A DNA stretch of 28,978 bases from Flammeovirgaceae bacterium UBA5008 (GTDB lineage Bacteria > Bacteroidota > Bacteroidia > Cytophagales > Cyclobacteriaceae), in contig DGYK01000024.1 in assembly GCA_002398365.1 (NCBI GenBank), positions 50,097-79,074 on the forward strand. Reading direction: 5' to 3'. The notes under the pieces are model-generated. The model had not been told where the DNA came from. It was given only the letters and a program-made list of their open reading frames with translations, and searched no databases. The first letter of the stretch is position 1, and each line of letters opens with the position of its first letter. Below are positions 15,340 to 25,500 of the stretch, piece by piece. The translations under genes were made by a program, and so were the position numbers.

Positions 15340-17631
15340 TTACTTCAATTCTACCACTCGTACTTCCACTCTTCTTCCTTCCTCTTTGCTGGCTTTTTGA
15401 TCCTTAGTGGCACCGTAACCTTTGGCTACAATTCGTCTCCTCACAATACCTTGATGATTGAAATAATCCAAAATAGCAATCGCACGCTTGTTCGACAATT
15501 CGCGGTTGGCTTCTTCGGTTCCTTCGGAAGACGCAAAGCCGGAAATCTCAACACCTAAGTCCGGATATTGTTGAAGGGTTTTCAGAATACCTTCCAATTC
15601 TGGATTGTATTGGGCTTTTACATCACTCTTGCCCTGATCGAAGAATACTTTTACGAACTTCGCTAATGCCGCTTTGTCGAAGTCAGCTTTTTTCACTTCG
15701 GTTTTTTTGTTCTTAATCTCCTCAGTAATGTTCATGGTAGGCAACGAGAAAATAGTCTTTCCATCCACCTTCTTTTGCTCGAACTTGCTTTCATCGCTTT
15801 CATCAAAATAATAAGTGCGAGTAGCCACTTCTATTTTAGAGTTTTGTTTCTCATCAAAATTGATTCCATCAATTGGATCGGTGTGTTCAATCAACCCCAC
15901 CAAATAATCCAATCCTTCTTTGTCGGAAGATGCCATCAAGTCAATCATCATGTCATACACATCTACTTTTCCGGTTTGCACCAACTTGGCTTCATTGGAC
16001 TTGCGGATTTCCGTTTTCACATCACTATCGGTATCGTAAAAGGCATTTTTCACCACCACCTCTTGGCCCACCACCACGTCAAACTGCTTGATGGTTTTCA
16101 AACTCACCTGTTGATATAACTCATAAAAGTAGGTTTGATTGGGAATGTTCACATTTAAAGTGTAAGGCAAAAATCCTTCTGACTCAATGACGATATCGTA
16201 GTTTTTAGAAGGCGGGAGAATGATCAAATACTCACCCGTTTTTGGATCCGGATCATAAACAAACTCCAATTCCTTTTTGGTTTCATTATCCACAACATAC
16301 ATTTTGGTCGGCATCGGTTTGCCGGTTTCGCTGTTGATCACTCGGCCCTTGATCATTGTTAAAGGAATAGTCATGGCATTCTCGGGCATATCCAGATAGT
16401 ATATGTCCTGTGCTCCTTGTCCTCCTTTTCGATCCGATGAAAAGTAAGCGCGTTTACCATCGGCCAATAAAGTAAAGTAGTTGTCGTTTGAGGTTGTGTT
16501 CACGGGGTAGCCCATGTTCTCCGGACTAGTCCATTTACCATTTACTAAACTAGTTTTGAAAATATCTCTGCCGCCCATAGTGTTGTGTCCATCGGAAGTA
16601 AAGAAAAGTGTCTTTTGGTCGGGATGAATAAAGGGCGCGTCTTCATTATCTTTTGTATTGATTTCCGGCCCCAGATTGACCGGTAAACTCCACTTACCAT
16701 CGGCTTTCATTTCGATCTTCCAGATATCGAGTCCTCCCTTTCCGCCTTGACGGTCGCTGGCAAAATAAATCACTTTGCCATCGGGTGTTAAGCTGGAGGT
16801 AGATTCTAGTCCTTGTGAATTGATGGTGGGCGCCAGAATAGTTGTCTTGGACCATTCTTCTCCTGATTTCGTAACTTGAAACAAGTTGCCCGGATCGGAA
16901 GCTCCTCCCATAAAAACCACCATCTTCTGTCCATCCGCAGAAATACCGGCAGTTCCCACATTGTATTCCGAAGAGATCGGAACCACTTTGGCCTCGCTCC
17001 AGTTGCCCGCTTTATTATAAGAAACCAATATCTCCTCGATAAACTTATCACCCGACCGCGTGCGACCGGTGTTGGGCCGTAAGGCAGTAAATGCCATGAC
17101 ACTTTCATCGGCAGAAACAACAGGATTGTATTCTGTGTATTTGGTATTAACCGAGCCGGGGAAACTATGAACTGTAAAGTTTCTGGGCACTGACATGAAG
17201 GCGATGGCATTTTGGGTGGCCGATAGTCCTTTCTCGGCCTGAGCCAACGCTTTCTTATCGGCCTTAACCTTGTCGCGATAAGCCGAGAATGTTTCAAGCG
17301 CTTTTTGTAACTGCTCGTTCTTCAAGTAAAGATTAGCTAAATCATAATAAAAGGCTGGTTGATCCGCTTTCAGCGCGATGGCCTGTTCGATATAGGTTAT
17401 TCCTTTCACCTGTTCATCGGTGCTCTGCGAATGCATGTAACATTGCGCAGCCTGATGAAACGCATTGGCATCTTTTACTCCCGCCAGAAAAGCTTCCAGG
17501 AACTTGGGCAGAGCCTGCTCATAGTTTTTTAAGGTAAAATAACGCTGTGCTTCGGTTAAACTTTTGGGGGATTGTGCAGAGGCATGGCCAAAAGCTGCAA
17601 AAAGTAGGGAGGTGATTAATAATCGCTTCAT
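15340..17631 (-). CDS. TPR / PD40 beta-propeller / OmpA-like envelope protein, PorE-like architecture
   Basis: 763-aa exported protein. The signal peptide MKRLLITSLLFAAFGHASAQ has a cleavage site after ASA and no lipobox Cys. Residues about 22-140 are TPR-like (YEQALPKFLEAF, YYDLANLYLKNEQ). About 150-420 contain PD40/WD40-like propeller strands (GKVIYFASDRQGGKGGLDIW, KRAYFSSDRKGGQGAQDIYY). About 425-515 are a regulatory-type beta domain (KGRVINSETGKPMPTK). Residues about 640-763 are OmpA-like peptidoglycan binding (LSNKRAIAILDYF, EEGRRVEVRV). It should bind the cell wall from the outer-membrane side. This order matches PorE of the type IX secretion system, but PorE is a lipoprotein and many paralogues share the layout, so I do not assign the name. 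Confidence 0.88.
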   Translation of the reverse strand: MKRLLITSLLFAAFGHASAQSPKSLTEAQRYFTLKNYEQALPKFLEAFLAGVKDANAFHQAAQCYMHSQSTDEQVKGITYIEQAIALKADQPAFYYDLANLYLKNEQLQKALETFSAYRDKVKADKKALAQAEKGLSATQNAIAFMSVPRNFTVHSFPGSVNTKYTEYNPVVSADESVMAFTALRPNTGRTRSGDKFIEEILVSYNKAGNWSEAKVVPISSEYNVGTAGISADGQKMVVFMGGASDPGNLFQVTKSGEEWSKTTILAPTINSQGLESTSSLTPDGKVIYFASDRQGGKGGLDIWKIEMKADGKWSLPVNLGPEINTKDNEDAPFIHPDQKTLFFTSDGHNTMGGRDIFKTSLVNGKWTSPENMGYPVNTTSNDNYFTLLADGKRAYFSSDRKGGQGAQDIYYLDMPENAMTIPLTMIKGRVINSETGKPMPTKMYVVDNETKKELEFVYDPDPKTGEYLIILPPSKNYDIVIESEGFLPYTLNVNIPNQTYFYELYQQVSLKTIKQFDVVVGQEVVVKNAFYDTDSDVKTEIRKSNEAKLVQTGKVDVYDMMIDLMASSDKEGLDYLVGLIEHTDPIDGINFDEKQNSKIEVATRTYYFDESDESKFEQKKVDGKTIFSLPTMNITEEIKNKKTEVKKADFDKAALAKFVKVFFDQGKSDVKAQYNPELEGILKTLQQYPDLGVEISGFASSEGTEEANRELSNKRAIAILDYFNHQGIVRRRIVAKGYGATKDQKASKEEGRRVEVRVVELK

Positions 17632-17657
17632 GCAAACTTCATTAAAATTTTACAAGT

Positions 17658-17688
17658 CTAAAGTATTTTCAGGACAGCACCTATCCAA
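17658..17688 (-). promoter_or_regulatory. Candidate promoter for the OmpA-family gene
   Basis: On the minus strand TTG (17686-17688), a 20-base spacer, then TACTTTAG (17658-17665), a seven-of-eight match to TAnnTTTG. Spacing fits Bacteroidota promoters. The start codon is at 17631, giving a leader of about 20 bases. Confidence 0.42.
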
Positions 17689-17916
17689 TTCATGCCAGAA
17701 TATTACAAGAGCATTCTTTTCTCGCTGATAATCAGTTGGTCAAGCAGGTGGAATCAACCCCATTACATCCGGTTCCCGACAGATGGTACATGGATACTTA
17801 ACATTCAAATCATAACCACCTGTTAATCAATGAAAGGAACCAATCAACATCAACGGTTAATTATTAGGAATTTTCGACAAAATATTTGAATTTTAGAAGT
17901 TAAAGAACTATTCCCT

Positions 17917-20900
17917 ATGTTAAAACGACTCTGGAACCTGTTGGATGTTGAGCCCGAAGAGACAGGGCCAGTAAGTTTGCTTCTTGCAATCAGTTTTCTC
18001 TTAGGTGTTTTTTTAGCTACCGTAGCCGTAGCATCCCAAACTCTATTTTTGACTTCCTTTAATGAAGGTAAAGACTTGCCCGAAGCCATTTTTTTCTCGG
18101 GTATTGCAGGTATTGGAATCACCATGCTTTACAATTTCCTGCAAGGAAGAATCTCTTTCAAGAATTTGGCGATTATCAATCTGATTCTAATTATCGGATT
18201 TACTGCCTTTATTGAATTCGGAGAATCTTTTGTCGAAAACAAAAAAGAACTATATCGGTTTGGTTTCATTCTGATATTGCCATTTACATTTATTACCCAA
18301 CTTATTTTCTGGGGTGCGTTCGGACGTATGTTCAACGTGCGGGTGGCCAAGCGAATCATTGGAAGCGTGGACTTAGGTACCAGCATTGCATCGATTATTG
18401 CGTTTTTCTCCATTCCGATCGCTCTCGCATCAGGCGTAAAAGTAGACGCCCTGTTCTCAATTGGCCTTGTAAGCATCATCGGTTATTTGGTACTATTTTT
18501 AGTACTAGCCAATAAGTACATCACGGGCGAAAAATCTGCCGTGAAGTCCGAATCAGAAATCAAGAAACTTTCCCTGTTCGGGTTTCTGGGCAATAAGTAC
18601 ATCGTTTCTCTTTCCGCCTTTGTAATTATTTCTACAGTAGCACTTCGATTCCTTGATTATTCCTTTTTCAATGTCTCAACGGTACAATTCAACAGCGAAT
18701 CGCTGCCCTACTTTCTCAGTTTCTTTGAAGCAACAGTGGTTATCTTCTCCTTTTTGTTCACCACGTTTGCCACCGACCGAATCAATCAGGATTATGGTCT
18801 TCGGGTTTCGTTAATTATCAATCCAATTCTTCTGATACTATTTACCGGAGCAGCCCTGGGACTTGGTACCTTTTTTGGCTACGACCTTCAAACCGCAAAT
18901 CAAGGTTCTTTAGTCTATTTCTTTATTGCGGTTGCTATGAGTAAGCTTTTTGTGAACTCATTGAAAGATGCTTTGGATAATCCCACTTTCAAGTTTTATT
19001 ATGTACCGATCGACAAAGACTTGAAAATTGATACCCAAACAAAAATTGAAGGTACAGTCATGGCGGTAGCCAGTACAGTTGCCGGGGGGGCGATCGTAAT
19101 CATCAACACGTTCGAAATTTTCAATTTATTAACCATTACGCTTTTCACCATTCCAATCTTGATACTTTGGTATTGGCTAACCAATCGAATGTACTCCGGA
19201 TATCGCGAAACACTCCAATCCTCACTCGTCAAAAATAAAGCAGCTGTCGAAAAAGATGTTGTACGCGAATACACCATGGACAGTGTGCTAGGCAAAGAAA
19301 TACATAGCACGGCTGAAGAGAAAATAATTTACGGCTTAAAGTTAATGGAGAAACTGGAGCCAGCGCTTTTCGAATCATCATTAATGGAACTTAGCGAAAG
19401 CAAAATCAAAAAGGTTCGCCAGTTTGCTCTTGATAAGATTAAAGAACTTGGGCTCCAGCCTTCCGATGGGCAAGAAATAAAGGGGCTTGCATCATTAGCC
19501 GCGGGTGCTGCCGAAGACAGTGACATGCTTTCGATTTCTCCTGATAAATTAATGAAAATCAGTAAGTCGGTTAAGCAGGCGGACCGAATATTAGCCGCCA
19601 AACTTTTGCGTAAGCTGACGAATCAAAAAACCATCTTTATATTATTGGAATTACTTCGCGATGCAGATCAAAAGGTACGCAACGAAGCATTACTGACTGC
19701 GCGCAAAGTAAAGAGGCCTGAAACTTGGGGTGTGTTGATAGACTTGTTATCCTCTCCATTATATTCCCATCAGGCCGCATCTGCTTTGAAAGAAGCAGGA
19801 GAAGCCGTATTGCCCTACTTGGAAACAGCTTTCCACAAGTCGGGACAAAATGAATTGGTAATGGTGAAGCTCATTCAAATCATCGGCCACATTGGCGGCA
19901 AGGAAGGGATGCCATTGCTATGGAAAAAGATCGACTATCCGGATAAGCGCATTGTCCGTCAAATTCTTTACTCGTTACGTCTCATTAATTACAGAGCTAC
20001 TGGAAAGGAAGCATTGGCTGTGAAGGAATTGCTGGATGTGGAAATGAACAAAACGCTGTGGAATTTAGCAGCACTGGACGAATTAGCCGAAGGTGATCAT
20101 TTTAAATACGTGCGCGAAGCCCTTCGTGAGGAGATTCGAGAGAACTACGAACATCTCACCTTACTCCTCTCTTTATTATATGAGCCGGAGTCTGTTCAAT
20201 TGGTAAAAACCAACGTAGAGTTAGGAACACCTGATAGTATTCAATATGCTTTGGAGCTGTTGGATCTTTTCGTAGAACAAGACCTGAAGCCAAAATTGAT
20301 TCCGTTGTTGGACGATAGCCCTACTGCAGATAAACTGGAAAAACTTCAGACCTTCTTTCCGCGAGAAAGCTACAACCCAATTCAGACTTTGAACTACATT
20401 TTGAATAGGGATTTTAATTATAACAATCGCTGGACAAAAGTATGTGCCGTGCACTCCACTGCTTACATCGCAGACTTCCGGGTGAGCCGTGGGTTGATCA
20501 GTCAGATGTTTAACCGTGATAAACTTTTACAGGAAACGACTGCCTGGGTCATTTATAATAAAGACAAAGAAGCATACCAGATCGTGGCCGATCGCCTGCC
20601 ATTCAAGGATAAAAAATTCCTCGACTCATCGATCGAAAACAACCAACTGCTAGATGGTTTGGATGACGGTTTCTTCCTTGCCATTGAAATGGTGATGCTC
20701 ATCAAGAGTTTACCTGCCTTTGCCGGCATTACAGGTAAAGTATTGAGTGATCTGGCTGACAAGATCATGCCGATTACTTTGAATCCTCGCGAAAAACTTA
20801 CCATTCCTGCAGGCGAAAGCCCGATATTAATTCAAGCTGCTGGTGATGTTGTATTAAAAAATAATTCCGAGATTGTGCAGCCTTTAAATCAAGGCGAAGT

Positions 20901-21090
20901 CTTCGGTGATTTATTCCAGGAGGGCCCCACACCTCTCATCACTGAAGTAGAAGCAGTTAATCGCGCGGTAATTTTTAAAATTAATATCGCTGATTTTTAT
21001 TTTGTGATGGCCAGCCACCATGATTTGGCGCAGGGCCTTATCTATAATGTAACTGAAAGAAAAAAAGAAGTAGCCAACCAAACGATTTAA
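17917..21090 (+). CDS. NTT/MFS-like membrane transporter fused to HEAT repeats and a cNMP-binding-like domain
   Basis: 1057-aa protein in three parts. Residues about 1-415 have roughly 11-12 hydrophobic helices and resemble the ATP/ADP translocase (NTT) branch of the MFS fold, with DALDNPTFKFYYVPID before the last helices. Residues about 460-800 are helical repeats of HEAT type (ADQKVRNEALLTARKVKRPE). Residues about 930-1050 resemble a cyclic-nucleotide-binding domain (NPREKLTIPAGESP, GEVFGD at 993-998). The usual Arg of the phosphate-binding cassette is not seen: the segment reads TPLITEVEAV. NTT proteins fused to HEAT and cNMP domains are known from free-living bacteria, with unknown substrates. 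It starts a run of five closely spaced genes; the next gene begins three bases after its stop. Confidence 0.82.
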   Translation: MLKRLWNLLDVEPEETGPVSLLLAISFLLGVFLATVAVASQTLFLTSFNEGKDLPEAIFFSGIAGIGITMLYNFLQGRISFKNLAIINLILIIGFTAFIEFGESFVENKKELYRFGFILILPFTFITQLIFWGAFGRMFNVRVAKRIIGSVDLGTSIASIIAFFSIPIALASGVKVDALFSIGLVSIIGYLVLFLVLANKYITGEKSAVKSESEIKKLSLFGFLGNKYIVSLSAFVIISTVALRFLDYSFFNVSTVQFNSESLPYFLSFFEATVVIFSFLFTTFATDRINQDYGLRVSLIINPILLILFTGAALGLGTFFGYDLQTANQGSLVYFFIAVAMSKLFVNSLKDALDNPTFKFYYVPIDKDLKIDTQTKIEGTVMAVASTVAGGAIVIINTFEIFNLLTITLFTIPILILWYWLTNRMYSGYRETLQSSLVKNKAAVEKDVVREYTMDSVLGKEIHSTAEEKIIYGLKLMEKLEPALFESSLMELSESKIKKVRQFALDKIKELGLQPSDGQEIKGLASLAAGAAEDSDMLSISPDKLMKISKSVKQADRILAAKLLRKLTNQKTIFILLELLRDADQKVRNEALLTARKVKRPETWGVLIDLLSSPLYSHQAASALKEAGEAVLPYLETAFHKSGQNELVMVKLIQIIGHIGGKEGMPLLWKKIDYPDKRIVRQILYSLRLINYRATGKEALAVKELLDVEMNKTLWNLAALDELAEGDHFKYVREALREEIRENYEHLTLLLSLLYEPESVQLVKTNVELGTPDSIQYALELLDLFVEQDLKPKLIPLLDDSPTADKLEKLQTFFPRESYNPIQTLNYILNRDFNYNNRWTKVCAVHSTAYIADFRVSRGLISQMFNRDKLLQETTAWVIYNKDKEAYQIVADRLPFKDKKFLDSSIENNQLLDGLDDGFFLAIEMVMLIKSLPAFAGITGKVLSDLADKIMPITLNPREKLTIPAGESPILIQAAGDVVLKNNSEIVQPLNQGEVFGDLFQEGPTPLITEVEAVNRAVIFKINIADFYFVMASHHDLAQGLIYNVTERKKEVANQTI

Positions 21091-21093
21091 ACC

Positions 21094-22524
21094 ATGGCAT
21101 TTGAAATTGACGTACTTGTTACCTACGCGGAAAAAGATAATGAAGTAGCTAAGAAAAGCGAACAAGGCTGGGTAACACAATTTAAAAAGTTTTTAGAGCT
21201 CATGCTCTTTCAGGTATTGGGTACCAAGCCCAACATCGTTATTAAGAGTGAGTTCGACACGGCTACTGCTCCTGCTTTGGACAATGCGGCCATTCTGGTC
21301 ACCATCTTAACAAAAGAGTTTGCGGAATCGGGTCGCTGCCTCGATTTGGTAGAAGCATTTTACAAAGCTGCTTCCAAAACAAAAACCAATCGCGTTTTCA
21401 AAGTTTTGAAATCCCCGCTCAACTTACATGAACAACCTCCTCGCCTTCGCGATTCTCTGGGATACGAAATGTATCAGTTGGATGACGAGACCGGAAGCAT
21501 GAAAGAATACTCGGATTTCTTTAGCCCGGAAGCCGAAAAACAATATTGGATGAAGATGGTCGATCTGGCGTATGATATTCATGAGGCGTTGGTAGTTCTC
21601 AAGGATGGCGACACCAAGTCAGAGGTGAAGAATATCTACAAGCGCAAATCCATTTACCTGGCGGAAACGGGTCATGATCTTTCAGTTCAGCGTAATATCA
21701 TCAAGCGCGAATTGTTACGCCACGGTTATGTAGTGTTACCCAATCAAACATTACCCACTAACCTTAATGAGGTGGAGCGTTCTATCAAACGAGATTTGGA
21801 AGAATGCTCTCTTTCTATTCACTTGATCGGAAGTGCTTATGGCGAAATTCCGGAAGGTGCTGATCGATCGATTGTTGATTTACAAAACAAATTAGCAGCC
21901 GAGTGCGCATTGGCCAAAAAGCAATCCAAGAAAGAGTTTTCGCGGTTGATCTGGATCGCACAAAACCTGAAAAATGCCAGTGACAAACAAAAAGCATTTA
22001 TTGAAACCTTAAAGCGTGATACTGAAGCCCAAGAAGGTGCCGAGATCATGCAGAATCCATTAGAAGATTTTAAAAACATAGTTCGCGAAGAGCTTTTGGA
22101 TTCACAAGAGCGCATTGGATTAGATGAGTCTGCTGGCAAATCCATTTATCTAGTTCATGATCGGGTAGATTCTGCAGAAGTTAAGCCTTTTCAGGAAGTG
22201 ATTGAAAAATCCGGATTCAAGGTATTGTACCCTGCTTTTGAAGGTGACTTATTGGATGTGCGTAAACGCCATATAGAGAATCTAAAGAACTTTGATGCGG
22301 CTATTATCTTCAAAGGAAAAGTAAACGACCAATGGGTTCGTATGAAGGTACTCGACTTGCTCAAAGCACCCGGCTTTGGCAGGAAAAAACCCATTCAAGG
22401 TAAGGCTATCGTTGGCAATGGAAATCTGGATGGTTATAAAAACCAAAACCTCACCCTGATCTCTGCTGACAGCGCACGATCCATTGAAATATTAAAGAAT
22501 TTTTTAAGCGAGTTTGGAAGCTAA
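21094..22524 (+). CDS. TIR / DUF4062-like / TIR-like three-domain protein
   Basis: 476-aa soluble protein of three flavodoxin-like alpha/beta domains. Residues 1-170 are TIR-like (FEIDVLVTYAEKD, AAILVTILTKEFAESGRC). Residues 185-340 resemble DUF4062 of STAND proteins (KSIYLAETGHDLSVQRNIIK, CSLSIHLIGSAYGEIPEG). Residues 348-476 are a third TIR-like unit that repeats the opening KSIYL and the GFKVLYP strand. In TIR1 the position three residues after Cys82, where NAD-cleaving TIRs usually have Glu, is Leu85, with Asp84 and Glu87 nearby, so catalysis is doubtful. It sits three bases after the transporter gene and 24 before the nSTAND gene. A signalling adaptor to that NTPase is my inference. Confidence 0.8.
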   Translation: MAFEIDVLVTYAEKDNEVAKKSEQGWVTQFKKFLELMLFQVLGTKPNIVIKSEFDTATAPALDNAAILVTILTKEFAESGRCLDLVEAFYKAASKTKTNRVFKVLKSPLNLHEQPPRLRDSLGYEMYQLDDETGSMKEYSDFFSPEAEKQYWMKMVDLAYDIHEALVVLKDGDTKSEVKNIYKRKSIYLAETGHDLSVQRNIIKRELLRHGYVVLPNQTLPTNLNEVERSIKRDLEECSLSIHLIGSAYGEIPEGADRSIVDLQNKLAAECALAKKQSKKEFSRLIWIAQNLKNASDKQKAFIETLKRDTEAQEGAEIMQNPLEDFKNIVREELLDSQERIGLDESAGKSIYLVHDRVDSAEVKPFQEVIEKSGFKVLYPAFEGDLLDVRKRHIENLKNFDAAIIFKGKVNDQWVRMKVLDLLKAPGFGRKKPIQGKAIVGNGNLDGYKNQNLTLISADSARSIEILKNFLSEFGS

Positions 22525-22548
22525 TCCCCACATTAATCTCAAACAATT

Positions 22549-25500
22549 ATGAGCCAGATCGTAGACGAAACACCCGGAGCCACCGCTGCAGTCGGTACGG
22601 AAAACCCCTTCCCCGGGCTAAGGCCATTTAAGATCGAAGAAAGTCACCTGTTCTTTGGTCGTGAAGGTCAAAGCGATGAAGTGCTTTTGAAACTTTCCAA
22701 GAGCCGATTTGTTGGCGTAATCGGTCCCTCTGGTTCCGGTAAGTCGTCATTTATTTATTGTGGTGTGCTTCCCATTTTGTACGGAGGCTTCCTCACCGAT
22801 GCAAGTCCGAACTGGGAAGTAATCGTTACGCGCCCCGGCTCCGGTCCGATCGATAACCTGGCAGAATCATTACTAAAGACTGCCAAAGATTACAACTTAG
22901 CCGATACCGAGGATAAGAAAATCAAACGAACCATTGTTTCCACACTGTTGCGAAGCAGCTCGCTTGGTTTAGTGGAGGCTATTCAACAATCCAGAAGATC
23001 CGCAGATATTAATTATTTGGTATTGGTCGATCAGTTTGAAGAGTTATTCCGCTTTAAAGACAGTACCGATCCCAACTCCGTCAACGAATCATTGGCATTC
23101 ATCAATTTGTTGATGGAGGCGGTGAACTACGAGGACTCCCCTATCTATGTGGCCATCACCATGCGTTCTGATTTTATTGGTGATTGTGCACAATTCCCCG
23201 AATTGACACGCAAAATCAACGATAGCCATTACCTGATTCCTCAAATGACACGCGAACAAAAGCGCAGAGCTATTGAAGGACCGGTAGCGGTTGGTAATGC
23301 AAACATAGCTCCTCGTTTGGTGCAGCAATTACTAAATGATTTGGGAGACAATCCGGATCAGTTGCCCATTCTTCAGCACGCGTTGATGCGTACGTGGAGC
23401 TATTGGAGTCGCTACAAAGATTACGAAGGTGAATTAGTAGACCTGAAGCATTACGAAGCCATCGGCACCATGTCCGAGGCGTTGTCCATGCACGCGAATG
23501 AAGCTTTTGATGAATTGGACGAAGATCAGCAGCGGATTTGCGAAATCATGTTCAAGGCCATCACCGAAAAACGCGGTGAGAACTTTGGTATACGAAGACC
23601 GACTCGCTTAAATGAAATTGCATCCATTGCCGATGTATCGGAAAACGATGTGATCGCAGTGATTGAAAAATTCCGCGAGCCGGGAAGATCGTTGTTAACA
23701 CCTTCCTACGGAACACCGCTGCACAGCCGATCCATGATCGATATTTCGCACGAAAGTTTGATGCGTATTTGGGTACGGTTGAAAAACTGGGTGGACGATG
23801 AAGCCGATGCTGTGCAAATGTATTTGCGCTTAGCGGAAGCGGCTGCCATGTATCAGGTAGGCAAGGCCGGTCTTTGGAGACCACCCGATTTACAATTGGC
23901 ACTTAACTGGCAGGCAAAACACAAACCTACATTGGTTTGGGGACAGCGCTACAATCCGGCCTTTGAGCGAACGATCATTTTCCTTGAGTATTCAAAAAAG
24001 GAATTTGAAACCGAACAGCGCATCAAAGAACTGGAGCAGAAGCGCAAACTGGAACGCGCGCGCACCACGGCCATCGTGTTTGGTATATTGATGGTGATTG
24101 CGTTGTTATTCCTAGTATTTGCCTTTGTTCAACAAGCGGAAGCGAAACGCCAAGAGGCATTAGCAACACTAAACGCAAAAGATGCCCTTAAACAAAAAGG
24201 TATTGCCGATCAGAAAGCCAAGGAGGCCCTTGAAGCGAAAGACCTAGCCGAAGCTGAAAAGCGGAAAGCAGAGGCAGCTAAAAAAGATGCCGAAGCGGCC
24301 CGAGATGAGGCAGTGATTGCAAAAGCACAAGCCTTGGAGAACTTGGATAAAGCAACCAAAGCCGAAAGAGCGGCAAACATTGCCAAAGAAAAAGCGCTTG
24401 CAGCTGAAAAAGAAGCCAACATTCAAAAGAACGTGGCCATTGCGGCTAAAAAAGACGCGGATCAAAGACGTTACCTTTCTATCGCCAAAAGCATCGCACT
24501 TAAATCAAAACAATTAAATGATATAGAGTTGCAAGCGCTATTAGCTCAGCAAGCCTACAACTTCAACAAAAAGTATGAAGGTTACGAATACGATGATGAC
24601 GTGTACAACGGTCTACATGCAGCCTTGGATAAATTCCAGCATCCATTAACCAAAAGCTTAGAAGGTCATACCAAAGCAGCACGCGCTATTACTACAAGTC
24701 CAAAATCAAATTCCATTTATTCAGGCGGAAGTGACGGCAAAATATTCCAATGGAAGCAACAAGGCGGTGTTTGGAGCGGTAAGATTTTGAAAGAATTCAC
24801 ACTGCCTCCACCAAGTACTATAAGTATCTATTATCAAGTCTACTCAATGGATGTAAGTCCAGACGGGAATTTATTGGCGATTGGAGGATTATTTTCTGAT
24901 AACAGAGATGCAAACTATGCTATGGTTCTAGATTTAAATAATCCATCTGGAGAACCAAAGAAGATAATTGGTTTTAAGGCAGATATCGAAAATGTTACTT
25001 TCTCACCTGATAGCAAAGGCTTTTTTGCACGAAGCAATTCTGGTCATAGCATAATGTATTCAGATCTGACAACCGCGAAAGAAGTTATTTCATCGAAAGA
25101 AAAAATAACATCAATCGATTTAAGTCCTGACGGGTCGAGGCTTGCAGGAGTAAGTGAAGATGGCAACCTTTTTGTTTGGGATGTAAAGAAAAATTTCAGC
25201 CAAACCAAATACAACATCTTGAAAGACGGACTGAATGATGTTCTGGCTGTTTCTTTCGCTCCAAGTGGAAACGACATTATCATTGGCGATCAAACAGGAG
25301 AAATTCGAATTATCAACAATGGTATTGTTCGAAGAACGCTTTCTGGTCATACTTCTCAAATCGAACAAATTAAGTTTAATCATTCTGGCAAGTTTATGGC
25401 TACTGCTAGTAAAGACAAAACCTTACGTCTTTGGAATATGGATAAACTCAAAGAGCAACCAACTGTTTTGAGTAACAACGACTGGGTATGGAGTATGGCC

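Noticed and set aside
16806..17297. 163-aa minus-strand ORF inside the OmpA-family gene
   Set aside because: Same strand but a different frame from a gene with a clear signal peptide and domains; its sequence lacks a recognisable fold pattern.
17632..17916. 285-bp gap upstream of the NTT-HEAT-cNMP gene searched for a promoter of the STAND operon
   Set aside because: Only AATATTTG, a one-mismatch box without a matching TTG, and a duplicated GTTAAT were found; too weak to call a promoter. No small gene or riboswitch-like structure was recognised.
24210..24465. Antisense Ala/Ser/Phe-rich ORFs of about 70 aa opposite the nSTAND coiled coil
   Set aside because: They are reverse-strand reflections of the repeated Ala-Lys-Glu codons; no independent start signal or family resemblance.
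24150..24480. Repetitive DNA that could suggest a tandem repeat or CRISPR-like array
   Set aside because: The repetition follows from the coiled-coil heptads in frame; there is no fixed-length repeat with unique spacers.
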